Part shown: positions 49,431 to 60,864 of the stretch, piece after piece
Layout: the number at the start of each line of letters is the position of its first letter
How positions within the stretch are numbered: the stretch's first letter is position 1
Assembly: GCA_016794505.1 (NCBI GenBank)
Contig: JAEUJZ010000184.1
Span: forward strand, 26,819 to 90,818
Direction of reading: 5' to 3'
DNA from: Myxococcales bacterium
GTDB taxonomy: Bacteria > Myxococcota_A > Polyangia > Palsa-1104 > JAEUJZ01
Length of the DNA stretch: 64,000 bases
Translations under genes and position numbers: made by a program
Notes under the pieces: generated by a model
Seen by the model: only the letters and a program-made list of their open reading frames with translations
Database searches by the model: none
Told to the model about the DNA's origin: nothing

Positions 49431-50951
49431 CTATAGGCAGGTGTTGATCGCGCGAATGCGCGGAACTAGGCCGCTCTGCAGGACGGGCTCTGACGAGATG
49501 GCGAAGCGCTGCGGGAACAGCAGGCTGCGCGTTCGGTACTGCACATCGACGTAGTACGCCGAGGCCGCAGGCAGCGACAGTGGCACGAGCTTTTCGTAGC
49601 GGCCGGCGGATGTGGCGGGCACGTTCAGGCTGCCGAACAGGAAGGCGCCATCGCTGCTCCACCACAGGCGGACTTCGTCGATGTCGTAGCCGGCCGGGCG
49701 ATCGACCTGCACCACGACATAGGTCGCCGCGCCAAGAGGGGTCGCTGTGACCTGCGGCGGTCGCGGGATCGTTGGATAGGCGGGATCGCCGAGCAGGTGA
49801 TGGCGGAAAAACGCGCGCTGGCCTCCTTCGACATGCAGGACGGCGCGGGCTTCGATGGTGCTGGCGCTCTCGCCGCCTGTGAGCTTGTAGCAGCCGTGAT
49901 CGAAGTTGCCGATCAGGCTGTGGCGGACGCCGCTACCGGGGGGAAGACCTGCGGCGGTGGCGCGCTGCGACGTGAGCGGAAAGAATTCATCGCTGCTGCC
50001 GTTTACCAGCAGCAGAGCCGCGCGGCTTGTGGCCAAGGCGAGGCGCGGATCGATGAGCTCGCTCATCAGCGTCATCCATTCGGGCGATGCCGTCGACAGA
50101 CCGGCGTTGGCCAGCAGCGTATGCTGCCACGCAGTCGGTGAGCGCACGGCTTCATCCCAGGCCAGAAGTCCCGACAGCGGCACGGCCGCTTTGATGCGAT
50201 CGTCGACGCCACTGGCCAGCAGAGTCGCCACGCCGCCTGCCGACATGCCGGTCATGCCCAGCTTGCTGGAATCGACATCGCTACGCGCGGAAAGACAGGT
50301 CAGGCCACGCATCGCAGCGGCGGTATGCGCCCAGAACCACGATCCCCGCACGTCGGGTCGGGTGTCGAACATGCGGCGACCGCTGCCATCGCTGGCGGGC
50401 TTGCCTTCGGAGGTGTTTTCCGGCGTGGTGCCGCCGCCGGGCCCGGTGTACGCAAGCACGAACAAGCCCAGCCGAGCGGCGCTGCTGGTCGCGGCGTTTT
50501 CATCGGAAAAGCCACCAAGCCCATGGGCTTGCACCAGCGCTGGCAAGCGAGCGCCAGCTTGTGGTCGAGCGGCAAAGGCGCGAATAGCAATGGGGCGCAG
50601 ACCGGCGGGCAGCGAGCCCTCTTTGTCCCGCCATTCCCACGACAGGTAGCGAACATTCCACACGCGCAGGGCGACGCCGTTTTTCACCAGCGAGCGCTCG
50701 TTTTCAAAGCGACAGTCGGCGCTGCGCGCGTCGCGGATCTGCGGCAGATCAAACACCGGCCCGCTGAGCGCGCTTTGGCGGCTTGTCTGCTGGGTGTCTG
50801 GGGAAAGCTCGTCCGTGCTCGACGGAACGGATCCTCCGCAAGCAAGCAGCAGCAGGCTGCAAAGAAGCGGCGCAGCTGGGCGCAGCAAACGCGACCAAGG
50901 CGGCACGAAGCGGTGTGCGATCGAGAAGCAGGGCAGGGCAGCGTGGTTCAT
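49431..50951 (-). CDS. Exported alpha/beta hydrolase lipoprotein (acetyl xylan esterase / dienelactone hydrolase-like)
   Basis: A 506-residue protein with a lipobox (LLLLAC, about residue 38) after the preferred ATG at 50951. The hydrolase core has the oxyanion region VQAHGLGG, nucleophile motif GMSAGG (Ser), an acid in NGSSDEFFP, and His in NFDHGCYK. The layout fits secreted esterases that act on acylated sugars or peptides. The last 110 residues look like a beta-sandwich. The start at 51038 would place 29 extra residues before the signal and is less likely. It lies downstream of dps on the same strand. Confidence 0.82.
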   Translation of the reverse strand: MNHAALPCFSIAHRFVPPWSRLLRPAAPLLCSLLLLACGGSVPSSTDELSPDTQQTSRQSALSGPVFDLPQIRDARSADCRFENERSLVKNGVALRVWNVRYLSWEWRDKEGSLPAGLRPIAIRAFAARPQAGARLPALVQAHGLGGFSDENAATSSAARLGLFVLAYTGPGGGTTPENTSEGKPASDGSGRRMFDTRPDVRGSWFWAHTAAAMRGLTCLSARSDVDSSKLGMTGMSAGGVATLLASGVDDRIKAAVPLSGLLAWDEAVRSPTAWQHTLLANAGLSTASPEWMTLMSELIDPRLALATSRAALLLVNGSSDEFFPLTSQRATAAGLPPGSGVRHSLIGNFDHGCYKLTGGESASTIEARAVLHVEGGQRAFFRHHLLGDPAYPTIPRPPQVTATPLGAATYVVVQVDRPAGYDIDEVRLWWSSDGAFLFGSLNVPATSAGRYEKLVPLSLPAASAYYVDVQYRTRSLLFPQRFAISSEPVLQSGLVPRIRAINTCL

Positions 50952-51040
50952 TGCGCCATCAAACGACAAGAGCGCGGCGGCTGACAACGACCATCGCAGC
51001 CCGGCTGCGGCGAGCGTCGGCTGTATATATCCGCCCAAGG

Positions 51041-51514
51041 CTATTCCAGCGTCGAGATCAGGAACCAGGTGTGCTTTTCCGTTTGGCGCAGGATGCCGGT
51101 CAACAGATCTTCGCTGTCGCTGTCTTCGCCTTCTTTCGCGACGCTGCGCGCGGCTCGCAGGCCGGCGAGATAGCTGCCAAAGCGCTCGGCAAGCAGGCGG
51201 ACGTGATCGAGATCGCGCGTCACATCCGATGGATACTCGGCCAGGCGCGAGGTCTTCGCGACATGCCGCGTTGTGCCCAGCGCGCGTCCACCCAGCGTCA
51301 CGATGCGCTCGGCTAGCTCGTCGTTTTGCCCAGACAGACTGTCGGCGAACGAGTCGAACAGCGCATGCAGCGCCGCGAAGTGCGGCCCCTTGATATTCCA
51401 GTGCGCGACCTTGACGTGGCTGTGCAAATCCAGACCATCGGCCAGCGCGTCGCTTAAGGCCTGACAGATCGTTGCGCGCGTCGGTTCCGAGGGAGAACTT
51501 GGACTCTTGAACAT
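51041..51514 (-). CDS. dps: Dps-family DNA protection / ferritin-like protein
   Basis: A 157-residue Dps protein that stores iron by oxidising it with peroxide, protecting DNA in starvation or stress. The ferroxidase motif HVKVAHWNIKGPHFAALHALFDSFADSL is intact, with Asp/Glu at the expected dimer interface positions. The N-terminus is short and not Lys-rich, so DNA binding may be weak. An AGGAG site precedes the ATG. The 237 bases up to plsY show no other gene. Confidence 0.95.
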   Translation of the reverse strand: MFKSPSSPSEPTRATICQALSDALADGLDLHSHVKVAHWNIKGPHFAALHALFDSFADSLSGQNDELAERIVTLGGRALGTTRHVAKTSRLAEYPSDVTRDLDHVRLLAERFGSYLAGLRAARSVAKEGEDSDSEDLLTGILRQTEKHTWFLISTLE

Positions 51515-51751
51515 GGCCGTGCTCCTTTGATGGGGATGCGGGGTCGCTGCATCGCTGGCTGTGCCCTGGCCGATGCGCGACGGTGTTTCTGGGAACGATA
51601 GAGGCGCGGGCGGACGGCCCGTGGCTGCCTGAGAAACAGGATGCCCATCGCCGATTGATAGCTCAATAACATCGTTTGAATGATTCTGATAGCTAGTTCC
51701 TATCAGCGGTCAGCGCCCCATTGCGGGGGGGAGCGTGATAAAAGCCCGTCG

Positions 51752-52351
51752 ATGGCTCTTGGCATCGCCCTCGTTTTGGCCTATCTGCTCGGCTCGATTC
51801 CGTTCGGCTTGGTGGTCGCGCACGCAAAGCGCGTCGATCTGCGCAGCGTTGGATCGGGCAACATCGGTGCCACCAACACGGCTCGCGCGCTGGGCAAGGG
51901 CTGGGGCTTGTTCGTGCTGGTCTTGGACGCGGGCAAGGCGGCGCTGCCCGTCGTCGTGGGCCGGGCTTATTTCGCAGGTCAGCCAGACTATGCGGCGCAG
52001 CTGGACTGGATTCTGGCGGCGCTGGCCGCAGCGGCGTTTGTCGGGCACTTGGCTCCGGTGTTTGCGCGCTTTCGCGGCGGCAAAGGCGTGGCCTCGGCGC
52101 TGGGGGCCTTCCTGGTACTCGAACCCAAGGCAGCCCTGATCGCGGGTGCGATCTATGTGCTGGCCTATGCTCTTACGCGCATCTCGTCCGTTGGTTCGCT
52201 TTCGGCCGTACTCAGCTTTCCGCTGTGGCTGTACCTGACGGGAGGCAAGACGCCGAGCTATGCCCTGGCGGGCGTGCTGTTGCTGCTGATCGTGGTGCGC
52301 CATCGCGACAACCTGCGACGCTTGCTGGCCCGCAAAGAGAGCCGCGTGTGA
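51752..52351 (+). CDS. plsY: Glycerol-3-phosphate acyltransferase PlsY
   Basis: A 199-residue inner-membrane enzyme that moves the acyl group from acyl-phosphate (made by PlsX) to glycerol-3-phosphate. Motif 1 is GSIPFGLVVA, then SVGSGNIGATNTAR, and motif 3 is FRGGKGVAS. The ATG at 51752 gives the usual N-terminus; the open frame upstream to 51680 is not conserved. Its TGA overlaps the GTG of the following kinase gene (GTGA), so the two are coupled. Together with plsX at 21 kb it supplies phosphatidic acid synthesis. Confidence 0.95.
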   Translation: MALGIALVLAYLLGSIPFGLVVAHAKRVDLRSVGSGNIGATNTARALGKGWGLFVLVLDAGKAALPVVVGRAYFAGQPDYAAQLDWILAALAAAAFVGHLAPVFARFRGGKGVASALGAFLVLEPKAALIAGAIYVLAYALTRISSVGSLSAVLSFPLWLYLTGGKTPSYALAGVLLLLIVVRHRDNLRRLLARKESRV

Positions 52352-54747
52352 GTGCCGATCCGGATCTTGGTCGCGTGGGCGCGCGGCACCCGGATGAAGA
52401 TGCACGTGTGCTGTTGGCATTCAGCGATTGGTTCAGCAGCAACACGGCCGCACGCTTGGTGGGCAGCCGCTTGTATCCGTGGGCCGACGTGCTGTGGCTG
52501 GCTGTGGAAGAAGCCGTGGTGCTGTCTTGCGCTGAGCACCTGTTTCCAGCGCTGATCGCGCAGCGCAAAGCCGCGGGTGTGGCGGCTGTGATCAGCGGAA
52601 CGCTGTGGCTCGTGTGGCGTCGGCGGACGCAGGTCGTGGCCCCGCTTTCTGCAGAACAGCATACGGCTGCCATGCGCGGCGCGTTGTCTTCGGTGCTGGT
52701 GCGCAGCCTATTGGTCGTCTTGACCAGCGTCTGCTTGGGCAGCATTGCATGCGCTGGCGGCGATGGCAGAGCGCCCCTGTCGGCGGTCGCCTTCCTGCTG
52801 TGGTGTGCCGCTGCGGCCACGCCGCTTTTTGATGCCGGTCGCGCTCTGCTTGAATATCACGCTGCCGAGCACGCGCTCGACGAGACTCGGCGTGTTGCTG
52901 CGGCTGCCTCGGCGCGCAAGAGCGAGCTACATGCGTTGCGCGGGCAGCTTCGCAAAGACACGCTGCCAACGCGAGCCTTCCTGCTTTGCCTGTCCGCACT
53001 CGGCCTGACCATCAGCGCGGGCTTGGCGCTTTGGGCGGTGGCCGCGCCGGCTTTGGAAGGAAGCGATCGCCTGGCTTCGATTTGGTTCACAGCACCTGTG
53101 GCGCTTCTGGTTGGGCTGTCGACGAGCGCGCTGTACATTCAGCTGCGCTTGCAGGCTCTGTCGGCACGCGCCAGCGAGCCCAGTCCGACGCGCGCCGAAA
53201 ATGAAGCGAGCTTGGCTGCGCTCTTGTGGCTGCCGCGTGGGCTCGCGGGCTGCACGCTTGTCATCGGCACGCTGCTGTTTTTGCTGGCTGCGGTCTTGGC
53301 GGTTCGCCGCTTGCACGTCCCTTCGGACTGTCTGGTCGTGTTCCTGGGCATCGCCAGCTCGTGCCTTTCTGCGGCGGCGATTTTGCAGTGGGCCATCGTT
53401 CGCTGGCTGTGCGATCGCACGCGTGACCACTTGACGCGAACCGGGCTGGTCCCTGTGCCGCTGCCGCACTCGGCGCTGGTGCGTCGACTGAGTCCGGCCT
53501 TGGCGCAGCGCAAGGCGCGTCGCGCGGTGTCGTTGGCCACGCTGGCCGTGCTAAGCCCGACGCTGGTCAGCTTGTTTGCGCTATGGCTGCTGCACCAGCC
53601 GATACGCTGGCCGCTGGGCATGTTGGTCTTGCTTGTGCCGCTGGGAATCTTGACGCTGGCCGTCATCACGACGCTGCGTCGTCTGCGTGGCGCTTTGCGA
53701 CCGCTCACCGAAGCCACACGCCAAGCGGCGGCGCTGGCTGCGTCTCCCGACGATCCTGGATCGGCCTCGCGCGTGCCGCAGCTGCACACCAAGCAGCGCA
53801 CACGCCTCGCGACCACGCTTTTGGCCATGCAGGAAGCGCTGCGGCAGCGCTTGGTTTACTCAAGCCAGGCTCAAGCCCGCTTGGAGTCCGATGTCGCAGC
53901 GCGCACGCGAGAGCTTCTGCAGCGCAATCAGGACATCGAACGAAACATCCAGCTCTTGTCGCAGGCCCAGCAAGCGTTGAGCGAGGCCGAGAAGCTGGCG
54001 ACGATCGGTCAGTTTGTGGCCGGCATCGCGCACGAGATCAACAACCCGATCAACGCAACGCTCAACGCGGCAAGGCCGCTGCGCGAGGCGCTGGCGGAGC
54101 TGAAAGCCACAGGCCCTTCTTTGGCAGCGCTGCAGGCGGCGCTCGCCGATGGCGAGCTCGCGGCGATGGTGCGCGTCGTGCAACGCGGGGCGCAGCGCGC
54201 GGCCGAGATCGTCCGTGCGCTGTACAGCTATGCCGAGCGCGATGTACAGCCCCTTGAGTCCGTCGATCTGCAGCGAACGCTGGAAGACGCCTGGGAGCTT
54301 GTGCAGCATCCCGAAAAGTCGCGCGTACACATCGTGCGCAAGCTGGAAGCGACGCGCCCGGTGCAGGGACATGCCGGACCGCTGCAGCAAGTGTTCGTCA
54401 ACTTGCTCGGCAATGCGGTACATGCGCTTTCCGAACCGTCGCTGACGGCACCCGACTTTGTGCCGACGATCGAGCTTGGCACGCAGGATGTCGAAGATGC
54501 GGTACAGGTCGCGATCCGCGACAATGGGCCAGGCATTCCCAGGGCGCTGCACACGCGCATCTTCGAGCCATTCTTTACAACGAAAGATGTGACGCAGGGC
54601 AGCGGCTTGGGACTGGCCATCGCGCACAGCATCGTCATGCGCCATCATGGCCGCATGGAACTCACCAGCGCCCCTGGCCAGGGCGCTCGCTTTGTGATCA
54701 CGCTTCCGCTGCTGCAGCCTGCTGCGAACAGCCCCAAGACGCCGTGA
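52348..54747 (+). CDS. Membrane sensor histidine kinase coupled to plsY
   Basis: A 799-residue kinase. About residues 1-460 hold roughly eight hydrophobic helices with no recognised sensor domain. A coiled coil (about 500-545) leads to HisKA with phospho-His562 (GIAHEINNPIN) and a HATPase domain (NLLGNAVHAL, DNGPGI, GSGLGLAIAHSI). Start GTG 52348 overlaps the plsY stop and is chosen over an in-frame start inside plsY. No response regulator gene is adjacent. Linkage to a membrane-lipid gene suggests that it could sense the membrane. Confidence 0.9.
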   Translation: MSADPDLGRVGARHPDEDARVLLAFSDWFSSNTAARLVGSRLYPWADVLWLAVEEAVVLSCAEHLFPALIAQRKAAGVAAVISGTLWLVWRRRTQVVAPLSAEQHTAAMRGALSSVLVRSLLVVLTSVCLGSIACAGGDGRAPLSAVAFLLWCAAAATPLFDAGRALLEYHAAEHALDETRRVAAAASARKSELHALRGQLRKDTLPTRAFLLCLSALGLTISAGLALWAVAAPALEGSDRLASIWFTAPVALLVGLSTSALYIQLRLQALSARASEPSPTRAENEASLAALLWLPRGLAGCTLVIGTLLFLLAAVLAVRRLHVPSDCLVVFLGIASSCLSAAAILQWAIVRWLCDRTRDHLTRTGLVPVPLPHSALVRRLSPALAQRKARRAVSLATLAVLSPTLVSLFALWLLHQPIRWPLGMLVLLVPLGILTLAVITTLRRLRGALRPLTEATRQAAALAASPDDPGSASRVPQLHTKQRTRLATTLLAMQEALRQRLVYSSQAQARLESDVAARTRELLQRNQDIERNIQLLSQAQQALSEAEKLATIGQFVAGIAHEINNPINATLNAARPLREALAELKATGPSLAALQAALADGELAAMVRVVQRGAQRAAEIVRALYSYAERDVQPLESVDLQRTLEDAWELVQHPEKSRVHIVRKLEATRPVQGHAGPLQQVFVNLLGNAVHALSEPSLTAPDFVPTIELGTQDVEDAVQVAIRDNGPGIPRALHTRIFEPFFTTKDVTQGSGLGLAIAHSIVMRHHGRMELTSAPGQGARFVITLPLLQPAANSPKTP

Positions 54748-55855
54748 TCAGCGCGCGAAGTTGATCAGATAGGCCTTGATTAGATCGTCGAGATCACCGT
54801 CGAGAACGGCATCGACATTGCCGATCTTCACTTCCGTGCGGTGGTCGGTCACCAAGCGATACGGCGCCAAGACATACGAGCGGATCTGGCTGCCCCACTC
54901 GATGGATTTCTTGGTGCTGTTGGCGGCATCGAGCTTGGCTTCCTGTTCGCGTTGCTTCTGCGCGTACATCATGGCGCGCAGCATCTTCATCGCGGCCGAC
55001 TTGTTCTTGTGCTGCGAGCGCTCGGACTGGCACTTGGCCACCAAGCCCGTCGGCTTGTGGATGATGCGCACCGCCGACTCCGTCTTGTTGACGTGCTGAC
55101 CCCCGGCTCCACCCGAGCGCATGGTCTGTACTTCCAGATCTTCTTCGCGGATGTCGATCTGGATCGAGTCGTCGATATCGGGATAGACAAACACCGCCGA
55201 AAACGCCGTGTGCCGTCGCGCGTTCGAGTCAAACGGCGAGATGCGCACCAAGCGATGCACGCCCGACTCGGCCCGCAGGTAGCCATAGGCAAAGCGCCCG
55301 CGCACCGCAAAGCTGACGCTCTTGATGCCGGCTTCTTCGCCGTCTTGGACATCGAGCTCCTCGACGGTGAAACCGCGGCGCTCGGCCCAGCGGTAGTACA
55401 TGCGGCGCAGCATGTCGGCCCAGTCCTGCGCGTCGACTCCACCGGCTCCGGCGTTGATGCTGACCAGCGCGTCGGTGTGATCCTGATCGCCGGACAGCAT
55501 GCGCGCTAGCTCGGCATCGTCGACCTGCTGCGCCAGCTTGCGCGTCGCATCGACCGCTTCCTTGAACGTCGCGTCGTCCGAGGCCTCAATCGCGAGCTCT
55601 AGCAGCACGCGCGCGTCGTCCAAGCTGCGCGACAAGCCGTGCCAGGACTCAGCGGTGCCCTTCAGCAGCGACTGTTCTTTCAGAAGGGCTTGTGCTCTTC
55701 CCGGATCGTTCCAGAAGTCCGCCGCGCCAGTGAGCTCGTCGAGTTCACGGATGCGCAGTTGGCTCTTGTCGATGTCAAAGATGCCCACGGAGAGCGCTGA
55801 CGCGCTGCCCGAGGGACTCCAGGAGCTCTTTGGTTTCGCGAGTCTCTAACGCCAT
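54748..55855 (-). CDS. prfB: Peptide chain release factor 2, made by programmed +1 frameshift
   Basis: The gene reads in two frames. A short first frame starts at ATG 55855 and codes 26 residues, ending in CTT followed by an in-frame TGA (55777-55775). A +1 shift over the T (base 55777) continues into the main frame from 55776 to 54748. The joined product has 368 residues, close to E. coli RF2 (365). The main frame has the SPF motif (ISPFDSNARRHTAF), which reads UGA/UAA, and the GGQ motif (SGGAGGQHVNKTESAVR), which triggers peptide release. An annotation starting at GTG 55788 is false. The frameshift self-regulates RF2 levels. Confidence 0.96.
55774..55780 (-). promoter_or_regulatory. prfB programmed frameshift site CTTTGAC
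   Basis: The slippery CTT codon is followed by TGA C, as in E. coli prfB. A G-rich CCGTGGG stretch a few bases upstream can serve as the stimulating Shine-Dalgarno-like element. When RF2 is scarce, slow decoding of TGA favours the +1 shift. Confidence 0.92.
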
Positions 55856-55922
55856 TGGCCCTGACGAACTATCACAAACCCTGCGGGCAGGCCAAGCACG
55901 AATCCGCGGATTCACTCGGTGT

Positions 55923-57719
<1,797 letters not shown>

Positions 57720-57774
57720 GCTGCATCATACTCGGCGCGGCGGTCGCGGGTGAACGGCTCGCCGCAGTTCGTGT

Positions 57775-58455
57775 CTAGCTGGGGTTTGTGACGGTGATGG
57801 TCAAGCTGCCGATGGCGGCTCCTGCGGACAAGCCGGCAGCGACCCCGAGCATGTACACCTCGTGATATGCGGGCTCGCTGTCGCCGACCCCTTTTTTGGT
57901 CAGCTTGGTCAGGCTGATGCTCTCCTCGGCCGCGGTGGCGCCGCGGTTGTTGCCGCTGTATTCCCCGCCGAAGCTGGCGGCGTTGCGCAACCCCAGCACC
58001 AAGCCAAAGCCCCACTCGGATCCACCGCCGATCTGCGCGCCAAAGGTGACGCTCTTGAGAGCAATCGCCAGATCCTGCTTCTGCCCGAGGATGTGTACCA
58101 GACCCTTGCCCTTGCGGACCTTGACCAGAAAGCCGCCCTCGCCGGTTTGGTAGGCGAAGATGCCGTTGATCGGTGCGTCTTTGGCGAAGGCCGCCACGTT
58201 GCCGTTGGCCAGCGCTTTCTTCAGTCGCGACAGGGCCAGGTCACGGCGATCCGCGGGCATATCCAGGGCCGCAGCCAAGCGCTTGGCGTCGCTGGCCAGA
58301 TCGTCGTACGTGCGGTCGGCCTTGCTGCTTGCGGCCTTCTTGCCGCTGTCTTCCGCTTCGGCTCGCGCTGGTACCGCGGCGATCCCCAGCCAGCCCACAA
58401 CCATCAGTACCGAGCCCAGTGCCGAGCCCGCACCACCCAGAATCGTTCGCTGCAT
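57775..58455 (-). CDS. Exported protein of unknown function, weakly Ysc84-like
   Basis: A 226-residue protein with a signal peptide (about 1-33, ending ARAE). A helical part is followed by a Gly-rich beta part (GIFAYQTGEGGFLVKVRKGKGLVHI, then FGAQIGGGSEWGFGLVLG). The order recalls Ysc84/lipid-binding modules, but the match is weak and by eye. The start at 58455 gives the clean signal peptide; 58491 would add 12 residues. Confidence 0.72.
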   Translation of the reverse strand: MQRTILGGAGSALGSVLMVVGWLGIAAVPARAEAEDSGKKAASSKADRTYDDLASDAKRLAAALDMPADRRDLALSRLKKALANGNVAAFAKDAPINGIFAYQTGEGGFLVKVRKGKGLVHILGQKQDLAIALKSVTFGAQIGGGSEWGFGLVLGLRNAASFGGEYSGNNRGATAAEESISLTKLTKKGVGDSEPAYHEVYMLGVAAGLSAGAAIGSLTITVTNPS

Positions 58456-58547
58456 GCCGCATGCGTTAGCGCAGCCTTCGTCCCCTGACAAGCGAGTTTT
58501 GCCCGTGAGTTCTGCCCATGAACTGGGAGCCCGGCAGCACCCAGGGA

Positions 58548-60311
58548 CTAAAACGGCGCGGCGCCTTTGACATACGGTATGATTTGCTTTTCATGTACGT
58601 TCCTAGACGTAATTTGCAGCGGAGAGAGATGCGTGCCATCGAAGCGCAGCCAGCAGATCGAGCCGCCGCTATGCGGAACCGATAGTTCCAGTCTCAGCGA
58701 CGAGACGCCGCGGGGGCTGACCTCTTCAACATGGATCTCGCCCAGGCCGATCGGCACGCGCTGTCCCGGCTGAAGGGGCAGGTGCGGCGGACGCGTTAGC
58801 TCATAGACAAAGCCACCCAGAAGCAGTCCGGGGGGCTGGCTGCGCAGGCGCAGGGTCTTTTCGCTCAGCGCTTCGATGGTGATGTCGGAAGAGGCCAGCG
58901 TGATCTGACGCCACTCTTTCCGACGCAGCTGTTCATGCAGCAAAAAGGGCGCGAACATCGCGACGGTAAAGTCATCGCTGCCGAGCAAATAGTAGTGATC
59001 GGCGGTGTCGCAGGGGGCCAGGAACGAATTGGGAATGCGCAGCTCGGCCGCGGCGATCTGGCGCAAGCTCAGGCTCTGCGCCACGCGAAACACGGGATTG
59101 GCGACGAACAGCAAGCCGGCGAGCAAGACGAGCAGGCCGCGCAAGAGCCGCGGTGCCGGACGTGGCGACGCGGGCTCACTGGCTTGTGGTGGATGCAAAA
59201 GCAGCGCAAACAGCAGCGAAAGGCCCAGCCCCGGTATCAACAACAAGCGCCCGCCTAGCACGGCCGCCGTCATCGGAATCGCGGCCAGAAGCGCTCCCAG
59301 GGCACAGAAGCGCAGCCGTCGAGCCACCTCGGGATCGCGGCCGACGCGAGACAAAAACCCAATTGCGACGAGCAGGGCCAGGCCGAGTCCGCCGAGAAGC
59401 CAGTACAGCGGTCGATAGGTCGGTGCGTGCCACAGCGTGCTAGGAAGGCCGAACAGCGCCTCGCTGAACAGCGCCAAAAGACGCGAAGGAAGCTCGCGCA
59501 GAAACGGTCCAGGCTGCCGCAGCGGATCGAGATACGGACCGACGTTTTTCATCCCGTACCCGGCGCGTCCGTACCAGATCACATAGGCAAGAGCACCGCT
59601 TGCGGCCAGCCCAAGCCACGCTGCCCGTCGCTGTGGCGCGTCTTTGGCCAGAAAAAACTCATACGCGGCGATGAAGGCAAAGGCGGAAAGCGCGCTCTCG
59701 CCAGCCAAAAGTGACAAGGCCAGCCCCAGCAGGCCCAGCGTCGTGCGCAGCGGGCGCAAATCTGCTCGCCCAGCGACGTACAAAAGCACGCTGAAGGTGG
59801 CCAGCGTCGCCGAGATCAGGGAATGCCGCGCGGCCAGCCACGCCACGCCGCTGATGCCAAAGCTGCTCATGCCATAGATCAAAAGGGCCAGCCTGGCCTG
59901 CACCGGGGGCAGCAGTCGCCGCGCCAACGCGTACACGGCGGCGCACAGCAGCAGGAACCAAAGCAGAGCATGCCCATGCGCCAGCATCGGGGGGCGCATC
60001 AACAGGGTGTGATCGATGGCCAAAGACAGGCTCGACAGCGGACGAAAGAAGCAGACGCTGTGATCCGCGGCTTGCCACCACGGGGGCGCGACGGCGGCCG
60101 GACGGGAATGCGGCCCGCCTACGAAGCAGTACAGCTCGTCGGGACTGCGACGCTGTGCCGACGGCAGTTCATGAAGCAGCGTCTGATGGATGAAGTCGTC
60201 ATGCTGAACGCCGGTAGACAGCGCCGGCAGCGACAGAAAGACGATCAGCAAAAAGGCAGCCCACGTCGCGCGACGGCTGCCAAGCCAAGCGAGGAGGCGT
60301 GCGGGAATCAT
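58548..60311 (-). CDS. Polytopic membrane protein with GT-C glycosyltransferase-like topology
   Basis: A 587-residue protein. A first helix is followed by an Asp pair (GVQHDDFIHQ), as in GT-C enzymes, then about 10 further helices to residue 420. The last 150 residues form a soluble, likely periplasmic, beta-rich domain. The Asp pair and topology suggest a lipid-linked sugar transferase, but no family was clearly recognised. It stands alone. Confidence 0.7.
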   Translation of the reverse strand: MIPARLLAWLGSRRATWAAFLLIVFLSLPALSTGVQHDDFIHQTLLHELPSAQRRSPDELYCFVGGPHSRPAAVAPPWWQAADHSVCFFRPLSSLSLAIDHTLLMRPPMLAHGHALLWFLLLCAAVYALARRLLPPVQARLALLIYGMSSFGISGVAWLAARHSLISATLATFSVLLYVAGRADLRPLRTTLGLLGLALSLLAGESALSAFAFIAAYEFFLAKDAPQRRAAWLGLAASGALAYVIWYGRAGYGMKNVGPYLDPLRQPGPFLRELPSRLLALFSEALFGLPSTLWHAPTYRPLYWLLGGLGLALLVAIGFLSRVGRDPEVARRLRFCALGALLAAIPMTAAVLGGRLLLIPGLGLSLLFALLLHPPQASEPASPRPAPRLLRGLLVLLAGLLFVANPVFRVAQSLSLRQIAAAELRIPNSFLAPCDTADHYYLLGSDDFTVAMFAPFLLHEQLRRKEWRQITLASSDITIEALSEKTLRLRSQPPGLLLGGFVYELTRPPHLPLQPGQRVPIGLGEIHVEEVSPRGVSSLRLELSVPHSGGSICWLRFDGTHLSPLQITSRNVHEKQIIPYVKGAAPF

Positions 60312-60389
60312 CGCAGTCTCGCAGTGTACGCCGGTCCGCCGCCTTGGCGGATTCTGGCTTGGACGCGCGCTGCGTCCTGCCCCCGGCTG

Positions 60390-60782
60390 CTAGTAATAGT
60401 CGTCGTCGGTGCGGCCGTGGCGCGGGCGGGGCGGGGTGCTCAGGGTGGGTTCGCTCTGCAGCCCTTGCTCGGCATCGCCTTCCGACAGCGCATAGAGCTT
60501 GATCTCGCCCTCGTCGCGTCGGCCGGGACAGACCCGCTGCAGGATCGACCAGATGTTGCGGCGCACATCTTCCATGGCATTGGCCGGGTGCGCCGCATCC
60601 AGGATCTTGCCGATATACGTCTCGTCTCCGCCACGGGAGGCCGTGCGCAGGATGGTCAGATAACGCCCGTCCGTCGACTCGAAAAACACGCGGTCGCGCT
60701 GCGGGCACTTTTCCAGCTGTTCCCGCATTCGGCCGTCGATTCGGACCCCCGCAAACAGCTTTCGCGAACTATCAACTCGCAT
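60390..60782 (-). CDS. Conserved-looking hypothetical protein
   Basis: A 130-residue soluble protein with basic N-terminus and an alternating strand/helix pattern (RVFFESTDGRYLTILRT, ETYIGKILDAAHPANAMEDVRRNIWSILQRVCPG), ending in a polar tail (DDDYY). No family recognised. ATG 60782 is preferred over 60797, though the ribosome site is weak for both. Confidence 0.65.
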   Translation of the reverse strand: MRVDSSRKLFAGVRIDGRMREQLEKCPQRDRVFFESTDGRYLTILRTASRGGDETYIGKILDAAHPANAMEDVRRNIWSILQRVCPGRRDEGEIKLYALSEGDAEQGLQSEPTLSTPPRPRHGRTDDDYY

Positions 60783-60864
60783 CTTGGCACGAGGCAAGCT
60801 ATCACCTGCGCTGTAACCAGGTCAACGTCGTCGGTCTGCGACGTCGGCCACGGTCTTTTGCCCC

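Noticed and set aside
52225..52347. N-terminal extension of the membrane histidine kinase
   Set aside because: It lies within plsY in another frame and reads as Pro/Arg-rich noise; GTG 52348 at the plsY stop is the better start.
54748..55788. prfB starting at GTG 55788
   Set aside because: This start lies inside the programmed frameshift site; the true gene begins at ATG 55855 in the other frame.
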